Assembly: GCA_030248295.1 (NCBI GenBank) | Contig: JASANH010000606.1 | Span: 1,302,001 to 1,366,000, forward strand | Direction: 5' to 3' | Length of the DNA stretch: 64,000 nt | DNA from: Mesodorylaimus sp. YZB2_4 | Taxonomy: Eukaryota; Nematoda; Enoplea; Dorylaimida; Dorylaimidae | Part shown: one piece after another, positions 36,032 to 45,940 of the stretch | How the letters are laid out: every line of letters starts with the position of its first letter | How positions within the stretch are numbered: the first letter of the stretch is position 1 | Notes under the pieces: generated by a model | Database searches by the model: none | Told to the model about the DNA's origin: nothing | Seen by the model: only the letters and a program-made list of their open reading frames with translations | Program-made: the position numbers and the translations under genes

Positions 36032-37740
36032 CGCACTTAAGAGATGGCTGTGGGATCCTGGTGACTGCACAGTCCGCTTCCACGCAGCAACCTTTTATAG
36101 CGCCAATATAGATCCCTCGTGTAGAAACCAGCCAAGGCCAATTGGAATACGCTTCATTGATTTCGCGAGGACTCCCAAGAAGCTAATGCACGAGACGGAA
36201 AATAGGGAGGTGTGACGAGGCTCTAAAAAAGCATTGAAAGAAAACGCCTCGTCTATGTACTGAGCAACCAGGCATGACACTCCCAGCTGAGTCACCAGCA
36301 GCTGACTCGAAACCTTGAGGGCCTGACGATGAGTCAGTCCTCGAAAAGAAAGGCCACTGACCTCTGCTTAAATTATACTACCTGTATTTTCAAAATGAGC
36401 GGCAATGAGGTGGCCACAATTGTCTGGGAGATGGAAAATATTGACTCATCGTCAGACGATGAGTAATTATTGACAGACGGCGACAGCTTGTATCCGTGCG
36501 ACAAAGCCTACACGATATAAGGTTTGATACTAGCGTTACCTTCACTCGTTACCAGGGTTTGTATGAGTCTTTTCTCTGTGCCGCGATGCAGTTAGCAGCC
36601 ACTGGATGAGTCCCTCGATGACAGTATTCGCCAGACTTTCATGCTAGTGCCACCGTTATTCGACCAAGAGGCAGACTATGTGCTTGAGAAGGCGAGGCTT
36701 CTAAACGATGGTGAATAAGAGGGGAAAAATGACAGGCAGTCGAGCAAATATGTACATACTGTACATACAGTATATGTAGGGTAGTGCCTCGTTGATGTAC
36801 GAACGAGAATGTAAAACTTTTGTGAATGCTGTACGCCCGTAATATCTTGCTAATGTATTGTACGTACTGTCATAGTACAGGGTAACATACCTTCCAAAAA
36901 TTGCTGCATGTGCTCTACTCATAATTAAATATATGTTAGCATATTCCTTGTGTAAAGAACTGGCGTAGCATCAGCAAAAGCAGGCATGATCCTGTTCATT
37001 GACTTTTTTGACGATCAGTGCCTGCAAAGATTTGTGGTAGTGTGCTTGCAACTCAAGACTGAACCACCACTACATTGGTGCAGTAAGTTTTTATTCTCGT
37101 CAGAAATGTACGCAAATCCAAATTCGTTTCGTTTTTCCATAGAATTGCACAGCATCAGGATTTAACCCAAACCGAATGTGGGGGGCTTAGATTGCTATGC
37201 CTACTGTCCACTCACTTGGCCCTTTTACGCGTCGATCATCAGAAGCACGTTTCTGTCTAATCGTAGCAGCTTGTCAAATCTGATGCAATACTTTGCTCTC
37301 CGCTGAACACGGGTAACGTTTGGAAATTTATTTTTCGGCCTTGCTTTCTAATTTCAATAAACAGTCCATGTTTCCTCAGTGAAGGTCGCCCAAACAAACA
37401 ATGACAATTGCAGAAGGTCCATTAGTACCCGTAGTGGCCTGAGGCGGGATCGCGCACATCTTACACCCAACTGTGAGGAAACGAGTGTCATAAATCCTTG
37501 AGTCATTACACATCTGCCCGCCGTTCACTGCATCCATTTTCTACGCCTACTAATCAACCTTTGGTCGCTGAATGGGTCGCCCTAAAATGCGTCAGCCTGT
37601 ATTTTGACTGGACTAAAAAGTAGAAGCATAAGAAAACGATAAGCTGGGCGATGTGTAGTGTTTAGTTGCAGAAGGAAGAAAAGGTTTCAGGTCGTCCTCA
37701 TTTCTCGACCTCAGGAACAACGGCAAGAAGACGACACAAC
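36032..37740. other. intergenic, no supported gene
   Basis: About 1.7 kb. A short ORF starting at the ATG near 36393 encodes a Ser/Asp/Glu-rich peptide ending SSDDE. It resembles the acidic N-termini of some piggyBac-type transposases but continues into no transposase. TACTGTAC lies at 36757-36764 in a palindromic cluster. Confidence 0.4.
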
Positions 37741-39407
37741 ATGGCATCAAACGCGATTCGTTGCGTCACGATCCTATTGCTGGCCGGATTGAGTATGTCA
37801 TTTTTAATAATCTGGTGGACTTGTTATAACAAGGACATTTCAGGCGCGAGCCAGAAGGAGTGTACTCAAGATGTGTGTTATCTAAATGACACGTCGCTGC
37901 GGTTCTTTCTAGTCGGCGATTGGGGAGGATTGCCTGGTAAGAGAGTACCCAAAACTTATTTTGATCATACCATAAAATGTTAATTTAGTCTGGCCATACT
38001 TCACACCGGCCCAAAAGGCAGTGGCCCAAGCCATGGAAACAATAGGCGAAGTGCAAAAGACACATTTCCAGATGGCCCTGGGTGACAACTTTTACATGAT
38101 CGGGGTCACAAATGCCCATGATCCAAGGTTCCAGGTAAAATCCTTCGAAGCCTAGCAACAGGACCAAGAAAGCCACCTTTTCATCCTTTAGTCTTCATTT
38201 GAAAACGTATTCAGTTTGGGTGAAGCGAATGAAAAGCCTTGGTATGTGCTGGCTGGAAATCATGACCATTATGGCAACGTTAGTGCTCAAATTGAGTACA
38301 GCAAGAACAGCAGTCGGTGGTAGGCCGTCTCTATAAATCTGTGCGTGACAGGATGTCCCAGGCGCGTCTTTGAAGGATCTTCCCCAACTATTATTACGCT
38401 ATCAAGTACCAGCTGAGCAATGGTGTCAGGATCGAAATCTACATGATTGATACTGTGCAGTTGTGCGGGAACACAGTTGAAGGACAGTACGGCAACCTGG
38501 CCACCTACATGCTTTGGGGAGCGAAGAGACGCTCGCCACAGGGTCCAGCTGATCCAGAAGTGGCCGATGAGCAGTGGAGATGGTTGGAAGCTAATTTGCG
38601 CAGATCGAAGTAAAGAGCTCATTATGACGATAGGATGATCTGTACTGTTTGCTATAAACTTTCTGTAGAGCCGACTACCTGTTTGTGGCAGGCCATTACC
38701 CAGTTTGGTCAGTTGCTGAGCATGGACCCACGAGGTGCCTGGTGCGACGCCTTAGGCCCCTGCTTCAGAGATACCACGTCAACGCCTACTTTTCGGGACA
38801 TGATCACAACTTGCAGGTAAGTGGCAGTCAAGCGCTAAGTTTCTTATTTGGTGTTCGACGGAGCAATCCTGAAACCAAAGCCGTTCACAAATTCAAGCAG
38901 CCCATTTGGTAGACTTAGCATACATAGTCAGTCAAACCACTGATAATGAACCGTTGGTGATGGGTACTAGCATCTTGCGGATTCTCGTACCTTACGGTAC
39001 CCATGCAAGTCTCGCACGAGGCCATACGCCATACGCCTTGCGTGCTGTAACTATACTGTACATAGCACAACGCAGACCAGACGTCTCCATTTCAGCATTT
39101 GAATGAAAGTGGGTCCAACGGATGGCGGGTTGACTATGTGCTGTCGGGTGCAGGCGCTTACGAAGATAATTCGAATAAACATAAGAAAAAGGTGCCATCT
39201 GGTTCCAGCACATTTTTTTATCCAACCAGTAATTGGGACGATTTTATTGGACAAGTCGGGTTTGGGAGAGGAGGATTTGTTTTTGTGGAAATAATGCCTG
39301 AATTCGCTTGGTTTCGCTACGGCTTGGGCGATTTGAGGGAGGTTCATTCATTCAAGTCGTATCGCAGAGCGCCTTTCGATTCAGCTACGCCTGAACGGAG
39401 ATCGTAG
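37741..39407 (+). CDS. acp5: tartrate-resistant (purple) acid phosphatase
   Basis: Six exons join in phase: 37741-37936, 37989-38134, 38192-38319, 38376-38609, 38669-38816 and 39096-39407 (TAG), giving about 387 residues. The N-terminus has a hydrophobic segment near residues 10-28 (signal peptide or membrane anchor). All metal-ligand motifs of the binuclear iron phosphatase are present in order: [27 protein letters not shown] and GHDHN. Near the C-terminus are YVLSGAG and VPSGSS, as in vertebrate ACP5/TRAP. The predicted activity is acidic phosphomonoester hydrolysis in a secretory or lysosomal compartment. The protein is about 60 residues longer than human ACP5, mainly at both ends. Identity is secure. 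Confidence 0.94.
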
Positions 39408-40559
39408 AATCTTGGGTTATAAATTGCCGAGTATACAGTACCTGGCTTAATGCATTTTTGGTTGCATTAGCTCACCTTTTCTAATCGTTAGTGTACCTTC
39501 GTATACTATTGTGATTTCTCTACATATACTTACTGTAAGCCGTGTTAACCTACGAACCTAGCCACGCTTGCCTGGCTATGGGGTAAATCGGGAATAAACT
39601 CGCGTGCAAATAACGAGCCATGGGATGACGTCTTTACTCGAAATGGTCAACATACCAGTGGCGTGAAACGTACGTATGGTACTGCCTTACATAGATTCCT
39701 TCCCTGCATCGCATGTCTAAAGATAGCATAAGGATAGCAAAAGTGTCGAGTGTCGACGCTATGTAAACTGATACGCGTAATATAGTTACTATACTGTACA
39801 GCGGCCAAGTCCTGCGGCTTGTACATGGCTGCAGATCTGCGTGATTCGTGTTTGATGAAGAACACGAAGGCCGAATGACTGATCGTAAGAACATAAACGA
39901 ACGACAACCTCGAGATCTGTTGTGATTCAAGACGCCAGATTGGGGAGACGTGCTTCTGCATTTCTCGTTAGAGCGTCGTACTGACCGTTTTGGGACACTA
40001 AAGACAAGGACTTCGAGGCACGTTATGGCAACAAGTGGCGAGCGTTACCTTATGACCTGAGATCAGAGATTAATCATTGGTGCGAAGCCGATTTGGACAA
40101 TTTTTCGCAATGTGTACAACTTCCTCACATGCGTAACATTTTTCTAAACCGCTACGGGCATGAATTTTGAGTTATGGTCTTCTATTGCAGGGACGCTAAT
40201 GCTGGCACAGAATTTGGTGGAGATGCCGTTGAGTTGGTCACCTCACATCCTTGCTTATCATCATGACGGATAAGCAGTGCAATGGGCTGGAAGACCCGCC
40301 CAACACAGGACCGCCTCATACATTTAATGGTATCTCTCCAAGTCAGAGAGTCTGTATACACTACCAGCTCAAAATAGCCTTTGTTACAAAAGGATCAGGT
40401 CTTCCGCCCAAGGCAAGAAATGTCCAGTGGACTGTTTGGTACAGAATACGTGCCCTGCCTGCAAGCACTGCCTCAGTGCATCACACGACCAGCCGCTGGT
40501 CACTGGGAGCCTCTGATAGTCAGCCCATCCTAGTTAGTTGGTAAGCATCAGGCACCAGT
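39408..40559. other. intergenic
   Basis: No supported exon. TACTGTAC occurs at 39792-39799. The same motif also falls at 39054-39061 in the acid phosphatase intron. Confidence 0.4.
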
Positions 40560-41330
40560 GAAGGTCAGAACCCACTGCCGCCGCCAGGCAAACTCAACCA
40601 CCCGTCGCCCGCGACGCCTACGCATGAAGCTCATGAAGCTGCGGGCTGAAGATAACGTAAGTTGGCCAGTCTAACTCAGCCCTGCTCCTACCCACAGCCT
40701 CCCTCCATCTTAGATTCGAGCCGACCCGAAGAATAAGAAAGCCGTCGACGGCCTGATCGCCGCCGATGCCAAGGGCAAGCAGTTTGACACCGCAGCAACT
40801 GCTCGAGATCTTCGAGAACCTGGCCGAGGGAATGAGGCTGACGCCCGAGGCTGCAAGCCATCCTCGACGTGAGACCCTCTATACCCTATGAGGTCCGTTG
40901 TCTCATACCAGTCTCCTTTTCAGCTGATGTGCACCAAAATGCGGGCCCCTATGAGAAACGGAGCTGCAATAACGCTTCCGCCAGAATCCGCCGCGAGATC
41001 CCAACGACGTCGCGCGCGAGGCGGCCTGTGTGCGAAAGGAACAAGAGGACCTGGCTCGACAAGGCAGATGGCTGGCTGTTTCCAGGTCAGGGCTTATCAG
41101 GGGTCAGCGCACGCGGCTCTCGTAACCGAGCCCTGTTTCAGGTCTTTCCGCAAGGACATCCCGCGTTCGGAACTCGACCGCCGCCGACGACTCAGTCGAA
41201 GGAAGTGGGAATGCGCGCCGGGCCTGCCAACGTCGAGTGGCACCGCTACCAAGCCCTGGTTCGACGGTTCCTGGTTCGACACTTCCGATCGAGGATAGTC
41301 GAACACTGTCCCGACTAGCAAAAACGCACT
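40560..41330 (+). pseudogene. GC-rich, frame-broken gene relic of unknown family
   Basis: GC content and codon style change sharply here. An open segment reads LRMKLMKLRAEDN up to a GTAAGT donor at about 40659, then after TTAG continues IRADPKNKKAVDGLIAADAK. From about 40780 the plausible coding frame shifts to one reading QQLLEIFENLAEGMRLTPE, and after another possible intron (about 40870-40921) plausible protein appears in different frames (MCTKMRAP; later DPNDVAREAACVRKEQEDLA). Alternating frames with protein-like composition suggest a decayed gene rather than noise. No family recognised. The alternative is a live gene with mis-assembled indels. Confidence 0.4.
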
Positions 41331-41999
41331 TTGAGTTTTAACTCTATCTTGTTTGGCAGATAAGCGTCAAGACCTAATTTTGGCCAATTGCATTTTCGCG
41401 GCTATTGCATAATAGTAGAGGCGTTGGGGTGGTAATTGCGAGGTATGTTGTCCTCGACTCACGGACCTCGTACCAATACACGAAGGCAATCCGGACTTCA
41501 ATTAAATCGGACCGACCGACCAAGGCAGAAAGATCGACCCACCTATGTAGTCGACAAGCACACTCGTTGAATACCTATTCTATGATAAGACATGGGAGAT
41601 CACTCACTTCTTACGTGCAGGCACGGAAACTGACAATACTAATCAGATAAGGCGTTGAAAAAAGGCAAAGATAAGGTGCATGTCACACGGCAAGCATGTC
41701 AGAAACAAACTGATGCACAGTATCTACACGCCTTGACTCGGAAGTCGCTCGAATTTCGCTGTGTATTGTACGGTGAGATCTCTTCACTTCAAATTTCCAA
41801 GCACTTCACGCAAAAATGCAATGGAAATCCGATACGGGATTAGTGAGTGGCTCATAGGAGCTGATCGAAACCGAGTATTGTATTGTCAGCCTTCAAGTTG
41901 TAATGGTGTAGCTTGCAACGGGGCTGTGATACAAATAATTCCAGTGTGATGAGAGCGTGTGCACAGACAACAGAACTACACTAACCATGGTTGTGCTGG
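41331..41999. other. intergenic
   Basis: No supported feature. Confidence 0.35.
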
Positions 42000-42016
42000 T
42001 CAAGCGGACCCGAGAT

Positions 42017-42328
42017 AGATAACTGTGATCACACAGACGACTGCCACTCCAACAAGGACATAGGCCAGCATCTGCCGATCGGAGGGGTGGATCGACTCCC
42101 AACCTGATCCTACCATAACCAGAAGCAATATATACATATTTCTGTGTAAATTTCTGCACAACACATACCGCTCAAGGCCACCAATGTGGTTAGACCACCA
42201 CGACGCACGTAGATGGCGTTTACTAGATAGGTCAACCCAACGTGAGTCCAAAACAAGACACACAAAGCTCGGGAAGTCGTCCTGTCCACCCAGGCATGTT
42301 CGGCCGTCGCCTATCTCCGCCCCCTGCC
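42017..42328 (-). CDS. small multi-pass membrane protein, 3' part
   Basis: Two exons are supported, about 42328-42173 and 42114-42017 (TGA). The first encodes HAWVDRTTSRALCVLFW, then THVGLTYLVNAIYVRRGG. The second encodes SGWESIHPSDRQMLAYVLVG, then VAVVCVITVIYLGSA at the end. They join at phase 1 across a 58-nt intron (GTATGT...TATGGTAG). The segment has at least two hydrophobic helices and an Arg pair between them. It starts at an acceptor, so upstream exons exist but were not found. No family recognised. It lies just downstream of the trypsin-like gene on the same strand. Confidence 0.45.
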
Positions 42329-42619
42329 TTAGGCTGGCTTTGGAGAGGCGGGGCGACGTTTGAGCCACTTGGTGAGACAAGGCGGCTTTCCTGCATCCCT
42401 CTCAAAAAATGTTGCTCACCGCTACCGAGTGGGACATGGTCACTTCGCCCCTTGCCTTTTTTGACCTACATAACTTATATTTCACATATGTTTTTTTGCA
42501 TACGTAGAAACAAGTTGATATATCACTAGCATGGCACCAAATTCAAAACATCTACATTTTACAAGAGCACTACGAACTGTGTGCTTATGAAGCACTTTGC
42601 GAGAAGCCAATTGGACCAA

Positions 42620-43345
42620 TCATTCACAAAGGTCCTGCCGCACGTTGTACGGGTGAACATGAAGATAGTTTCTGAGCAGTTGCAACAATCCAGTCCGAGT
42701 AGAACCTGACTCGAGAATAAGTGGCAGGATGACCGCCGAAGAGCCCGGATCACTGTAAGACACGATGCCTTGCTGCACTTGACGACCATCTGCCGCGCGG
42801 CAGACAAAAGGTCCACCAGAATCACCCTGAAAAGATGCGCGTCTCAATCGGGACTCTGCCAAGAGAGGCCGGGGCTTACGCTGCAGATACTCCCAACTGT
42901 CCCAGCAGCGCAGAAGTTATTGCCATACTCGAACTTCTTATTGTTGCAAGCCTGGAGTGTGACGGGCAGTTCTTGCAAGGCACTGTCTGAAACAGATGAG
43001 CACGCTATTAGGATTTAGGCCCGAAAAGAGCTGGCTCTTACTCTGATTCAGACCCCATCCAGTTGTGGTGCGCAGGGCATCATGTTCCAGGAGGAAGCCC
43101 TGAGGGGGCAAATCCACTGGTTTTATCCGGTCGCTGAATTCTAACTAATTGGATGCTGGTCCAAACACGGGACTATCTACCGGAAGCAATGTGCGGCAGT
43201 GAGACCCACGTCAGATCGGGTCAGATTTGGATAGGCACGAATCAGGAACGCCCCGCAGCCGTGGAATCCAGTGCCATTGTGGATAGACAACATCCAAGGG
43301 GCCGCGATCACCGGGTCCAACCAACGGGCTGGAAACGGTGATCGC
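42620..43345 (-). pseudogene. trypsin-like (S1) serine protease homologue lacking the catalytic Asp segment
   Basis: Four exons are visible: about 43335-43177, 43140-43042, 42986-42880 and 42826 to about 42630. Exon 1 carries a degenerate activation region (DPVIAAPWMLSIHNG) and the catalytic His (GLTAAHCFR). Exon 2 starts directly at FSDRIKPVDLPPQG, so the roughly 45 residues that normally hold the catalytic Asp are absent. Only a short intron (43141-43176) separates the two. Exon 3 continues to SGDSGGPFVC, where the catalytic Ser is present. After GIVSYSDPG the frame runs into unrelated residues, while the typical S1 C-terminus (TYSRVRFYSDWI) is in the next frame. A single-base indel near 42715 is implied. 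It is either a pseudogene or a non-catalytic homologue with an assembly error. Confidence 0.75.
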
Positions 43346-43402
43346 GAAACACCCTTGGATATTAAGCAAGCAGATAAACAGGTTCGCGAAACACCCTTGG
43401 AG
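43326..43402. repeat. short direct repeat near protease 5' end
   Basis: The word TCGCGAAACACCCTTGGA occurs at about 43342-43359 and again at about 43384-43401, a 42-nt step. This looks like a local duplication. Confidence 0.6.
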
Positions 43403-43470
43403 GCTATCCTTATCGTAGTTATCTTTTTAGGGTTCGTCCGAGATGGGATACTCTTCATCTCACGCCGACA

Positions 43471-43920
43471 GTGGTTCACTTCTCGCCCGAGCAAGATCAT
43501 TCACTGAAAGAAGCGGATGTGAACGAGCGCAATCGAAGAAAGGTCGAAGATACGAGTCGACCAAAGACGAGTCGTAATTCAAACGTGATTGTAATCTCAG
43601 ATCAGTCTTCTGTTCCCGATCAGCCCGTGCTCGATGTCGTAACTTGCAGTGACGCTGTCACTCCGACCAAGTCCAGCCTTTGCGTCGATGTCGAATCATG
43701 TGAGGTCAAGGCGACATTATTGGACATGGTGGAGGATGGCTCGATGCCGATGATGGCCATCCCAAAATTTGTGCGCAATATGAAGAGAATAAAGGCACTT
43801 GCGGATAAGTACGACTCGACGGTGGTCGCGGTGATCAGATGCGCGGAAAAAGTGAAATCGTTGACTGCAGTGGAGGAAAAGCTGAAAAGCAGGTTTGGGA
43901 AGACGGGCAGGCGCGTGTGA
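43471..43920 (+). CDS. unidentified ORF, possibly element-encoded
   Basis: The frame is open for 150 codons with no internal stop. The only Met in the first half is late, so an upstream exon or chance must be considered. The composition is protein-like: polar, Ser/Asp-rich N-terminal half and a helical basic end (PKFVRNMKRIKALADKYD, then AEKVKSLTAVEEKLKSRFGK). It is immediately followed by repeat-rich DNA (43930-44010), which hints at a mobile-element origin. No family recognised. Confidence 0.3.
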   Translation: MVHFSPEQDHSLKEADVNERNRRKVEDTSRPKTSRNSNVIVISDQSSVPDQPVLDVVTCSDAVTPTKSSLCVDVESCEVKATLLDMVEDGSMPMMAIPKFVRNMKRIKALADKYDSTVVAVIRCAEKVKSLTAVEEKLKSRFGKTGRRV

Positions 43921-43958
43921 AAGTGGGTTGCTTTTGGTGGTGGTAGTGGTGGTGGCAA

Positions 43959-45441
43959 AAAGTGGTCAGCTGCGGTCGGGGGAGGGGGAGGGTTGGCGGC
44001 CAATGGTCGACCGCAGCAAATTTTTAGACTTTTGATGATAAAAAAACACCTTTCATCTTCACCAGTAGTGCGCGTTCAAACCTTTAAAACTTTTTGTCTT
44101 CCCTTCTCCTTGGTCGTTCATTCTCGATAATGCAATTTCGGCTTCATCAGGACTCTTATTCCCAACTGGAATGGCATCTGATCCGAAAGGGAAAAGTTGG
44201 GAGGCGATGGCCAAGCTGATTTAGGCGTTGATCCGCCCTGCTGGCCCGCAACCGTGACTGGGAGGCCGAGGTTCTATTCCGACGGAGGACGGCAGTTTAG
44301 TAGCTTGTCGCTGGTTTTGGACACCTGGCTCCGGGCGACACCACGTTACTGTCAAACGGCGGACGCCCACCCAAGGGGCAGAGAATTGGGAAACTGTCTT
44401 CAAACACCAGTCGAGATGGTTCATAAGCCCAAGCCCCTTCTCACCCAGTATGCCCTCGTGTTGAGGTGCTCCCAGTGAAGACACAGGAACCTGCCATGAG
44501 AGCTGGTCAGCTCTAGGGATGGGTCGGGATCACCTTTTTCCAGGATCGAGATCAGGGTAAGCCCGATCGGGATCGGGATTTTTTGTTTGAGGTCGAACAG
44601 TTTGCACGCACGAAGGAGATGAGTCTATTTTCCAGACTAAAGCTCACTTTAGTCATCCAGGTTTTTTATCAGGTCGAGTTTCAGTCATTATAAATAAGCT
44701 GAAATTGATGAGTACCGTATTTCCTCGAAATTCTCCCCGCGGGAGAAATCTTTTCAAATGGGTCCCAGACGGGGAAGAATTACCAGAGGCGGGATGATTT
44801 CCAGAGGGGGGAGAATAAAGTTCAATCGGGGTCCAGACAGGGGAGAATAACCAGAGGGGGGAGGATTTCGAGGAAATACGGCACATTCGCAGTTTCGATA
44901 CGCGTCCAGCAAGGTCAGCCTAGGCTAAGTAAAATTAGTGTTGCTATCATTATCGATTTGAGCCGATGTTGCTGTTGCCTCTTCATCGCTACTACTTCAT
45001 GGCAGATATGATGGATCAGAGTGTACCTGCCATGCTTATGCATATCATAATTATTAGCAGAATCCCGATGCCTCAATGTCAGGAGCAGGATCGGGATCCC
45101 AACCTATCCCTCACAGCCGCGCTTATCATCTCATGACTGCTTGCCAGCTAATATGATTGAAAGTCCCGTAGAAAACTGAGCCGGCGCGGCCCAGTTCGCA
45201 AAACTTTTAAAAAATATGGGGAAAAGTTTGTGGAGGCTTTTACAAAATAGAAATCCGCTCCATAAATCAAAAACGATTTGTCTTCGAAGGAGATGGCATC
45301 TTGTCGAGCTCAAGAAAGCATGAGACAAAACATTTAACAAAACTGCGTTTGGAAGGGGGAGGGTGTCTGGCTGAAGTGGTCGACCATTTTTGAGGGGGGT
45401 TCGCGATAAGTGGTCGGCATGCGGTCAGGGGGGGAGGGGGG
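43959..45441. repeat. dispersed G-rich direct repeats
   Basis: A ~33-nt motif beginning AAGTGGTC, containing TGCGGTC and ending in a G-rich run, occurs at about 43959-43992 and 45408-45441. A related half-copy (AAGTGGTCGACCATTTTTGA) lies at 45374. Simple G-rich and GATCGG repeats occur at 44520-44580. The copies look like ends of small non-autonomous elements. Confidence 0.5.
44713..44882. mobile_element. MITE-like element with 19-bp terminal inverted repeats
   Basis: The left end TACCGTATTTCCTCGAAAT matches the complement of the right end at 44864-44882 with one mismatch. The ~170-bp interior is purine-rich and itself made of decayed repeats of AGAGGGGGGAG and GGGGAGAATAA types. There is no coding capacity. 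Size and structure fit a miniature inverted-repeat transposable element. The target-site duplication is not clear. Confidence 0.75.
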
Positions 45442-45940
45442 TCAAAAAATGGAGATTTTGTGCGGTCGACCTTTATGGATGGCCCCCAACCGTAAAGAGT
45501 TGCTGCTGACCACTGACTACTGTATGCTCGAGAAATCGTTAGGCCAATCGACAATACTTTCTCACAACCAGTTCCAGTTGCATAAATCTCAAACAGTGTT
45601 TACTTCTTTATGCACCCATATGGAAGTCGCAAAATCACCCGGAAAGCTTTCGAGGTGTCCGAACTATGTTTTAAGACCTACAATTTAAATTCCCGCCCTT
45701 GAAGTACTTATGTCAATAACAGCAGACATTACTGTATATCTGCGGGAAAAGAGATTACCCGCTTTGCAATCGATTCTGCTTGCGCCACGTCGGCTAAAGG
45801 TTTCTTCGGTGTGAAGCAGCTTGTTTTGGCCTTTTAAAGCAATTGCCTTCCTCGAATTATTCTTTCTCGTTATTACTTTATGTATATAGTCATTAGGTTA
45901 GATATTGCGTCGTCTGGATGCTTCTAGAAATATTTTCAAG

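Noticed and set aside
36393-36466. Acidic mini-ORF resembling a piggyBac transposase N-terminus
   Set aside because: Only ~24 codons and no transposase core follows within the region; insufficient evidence.
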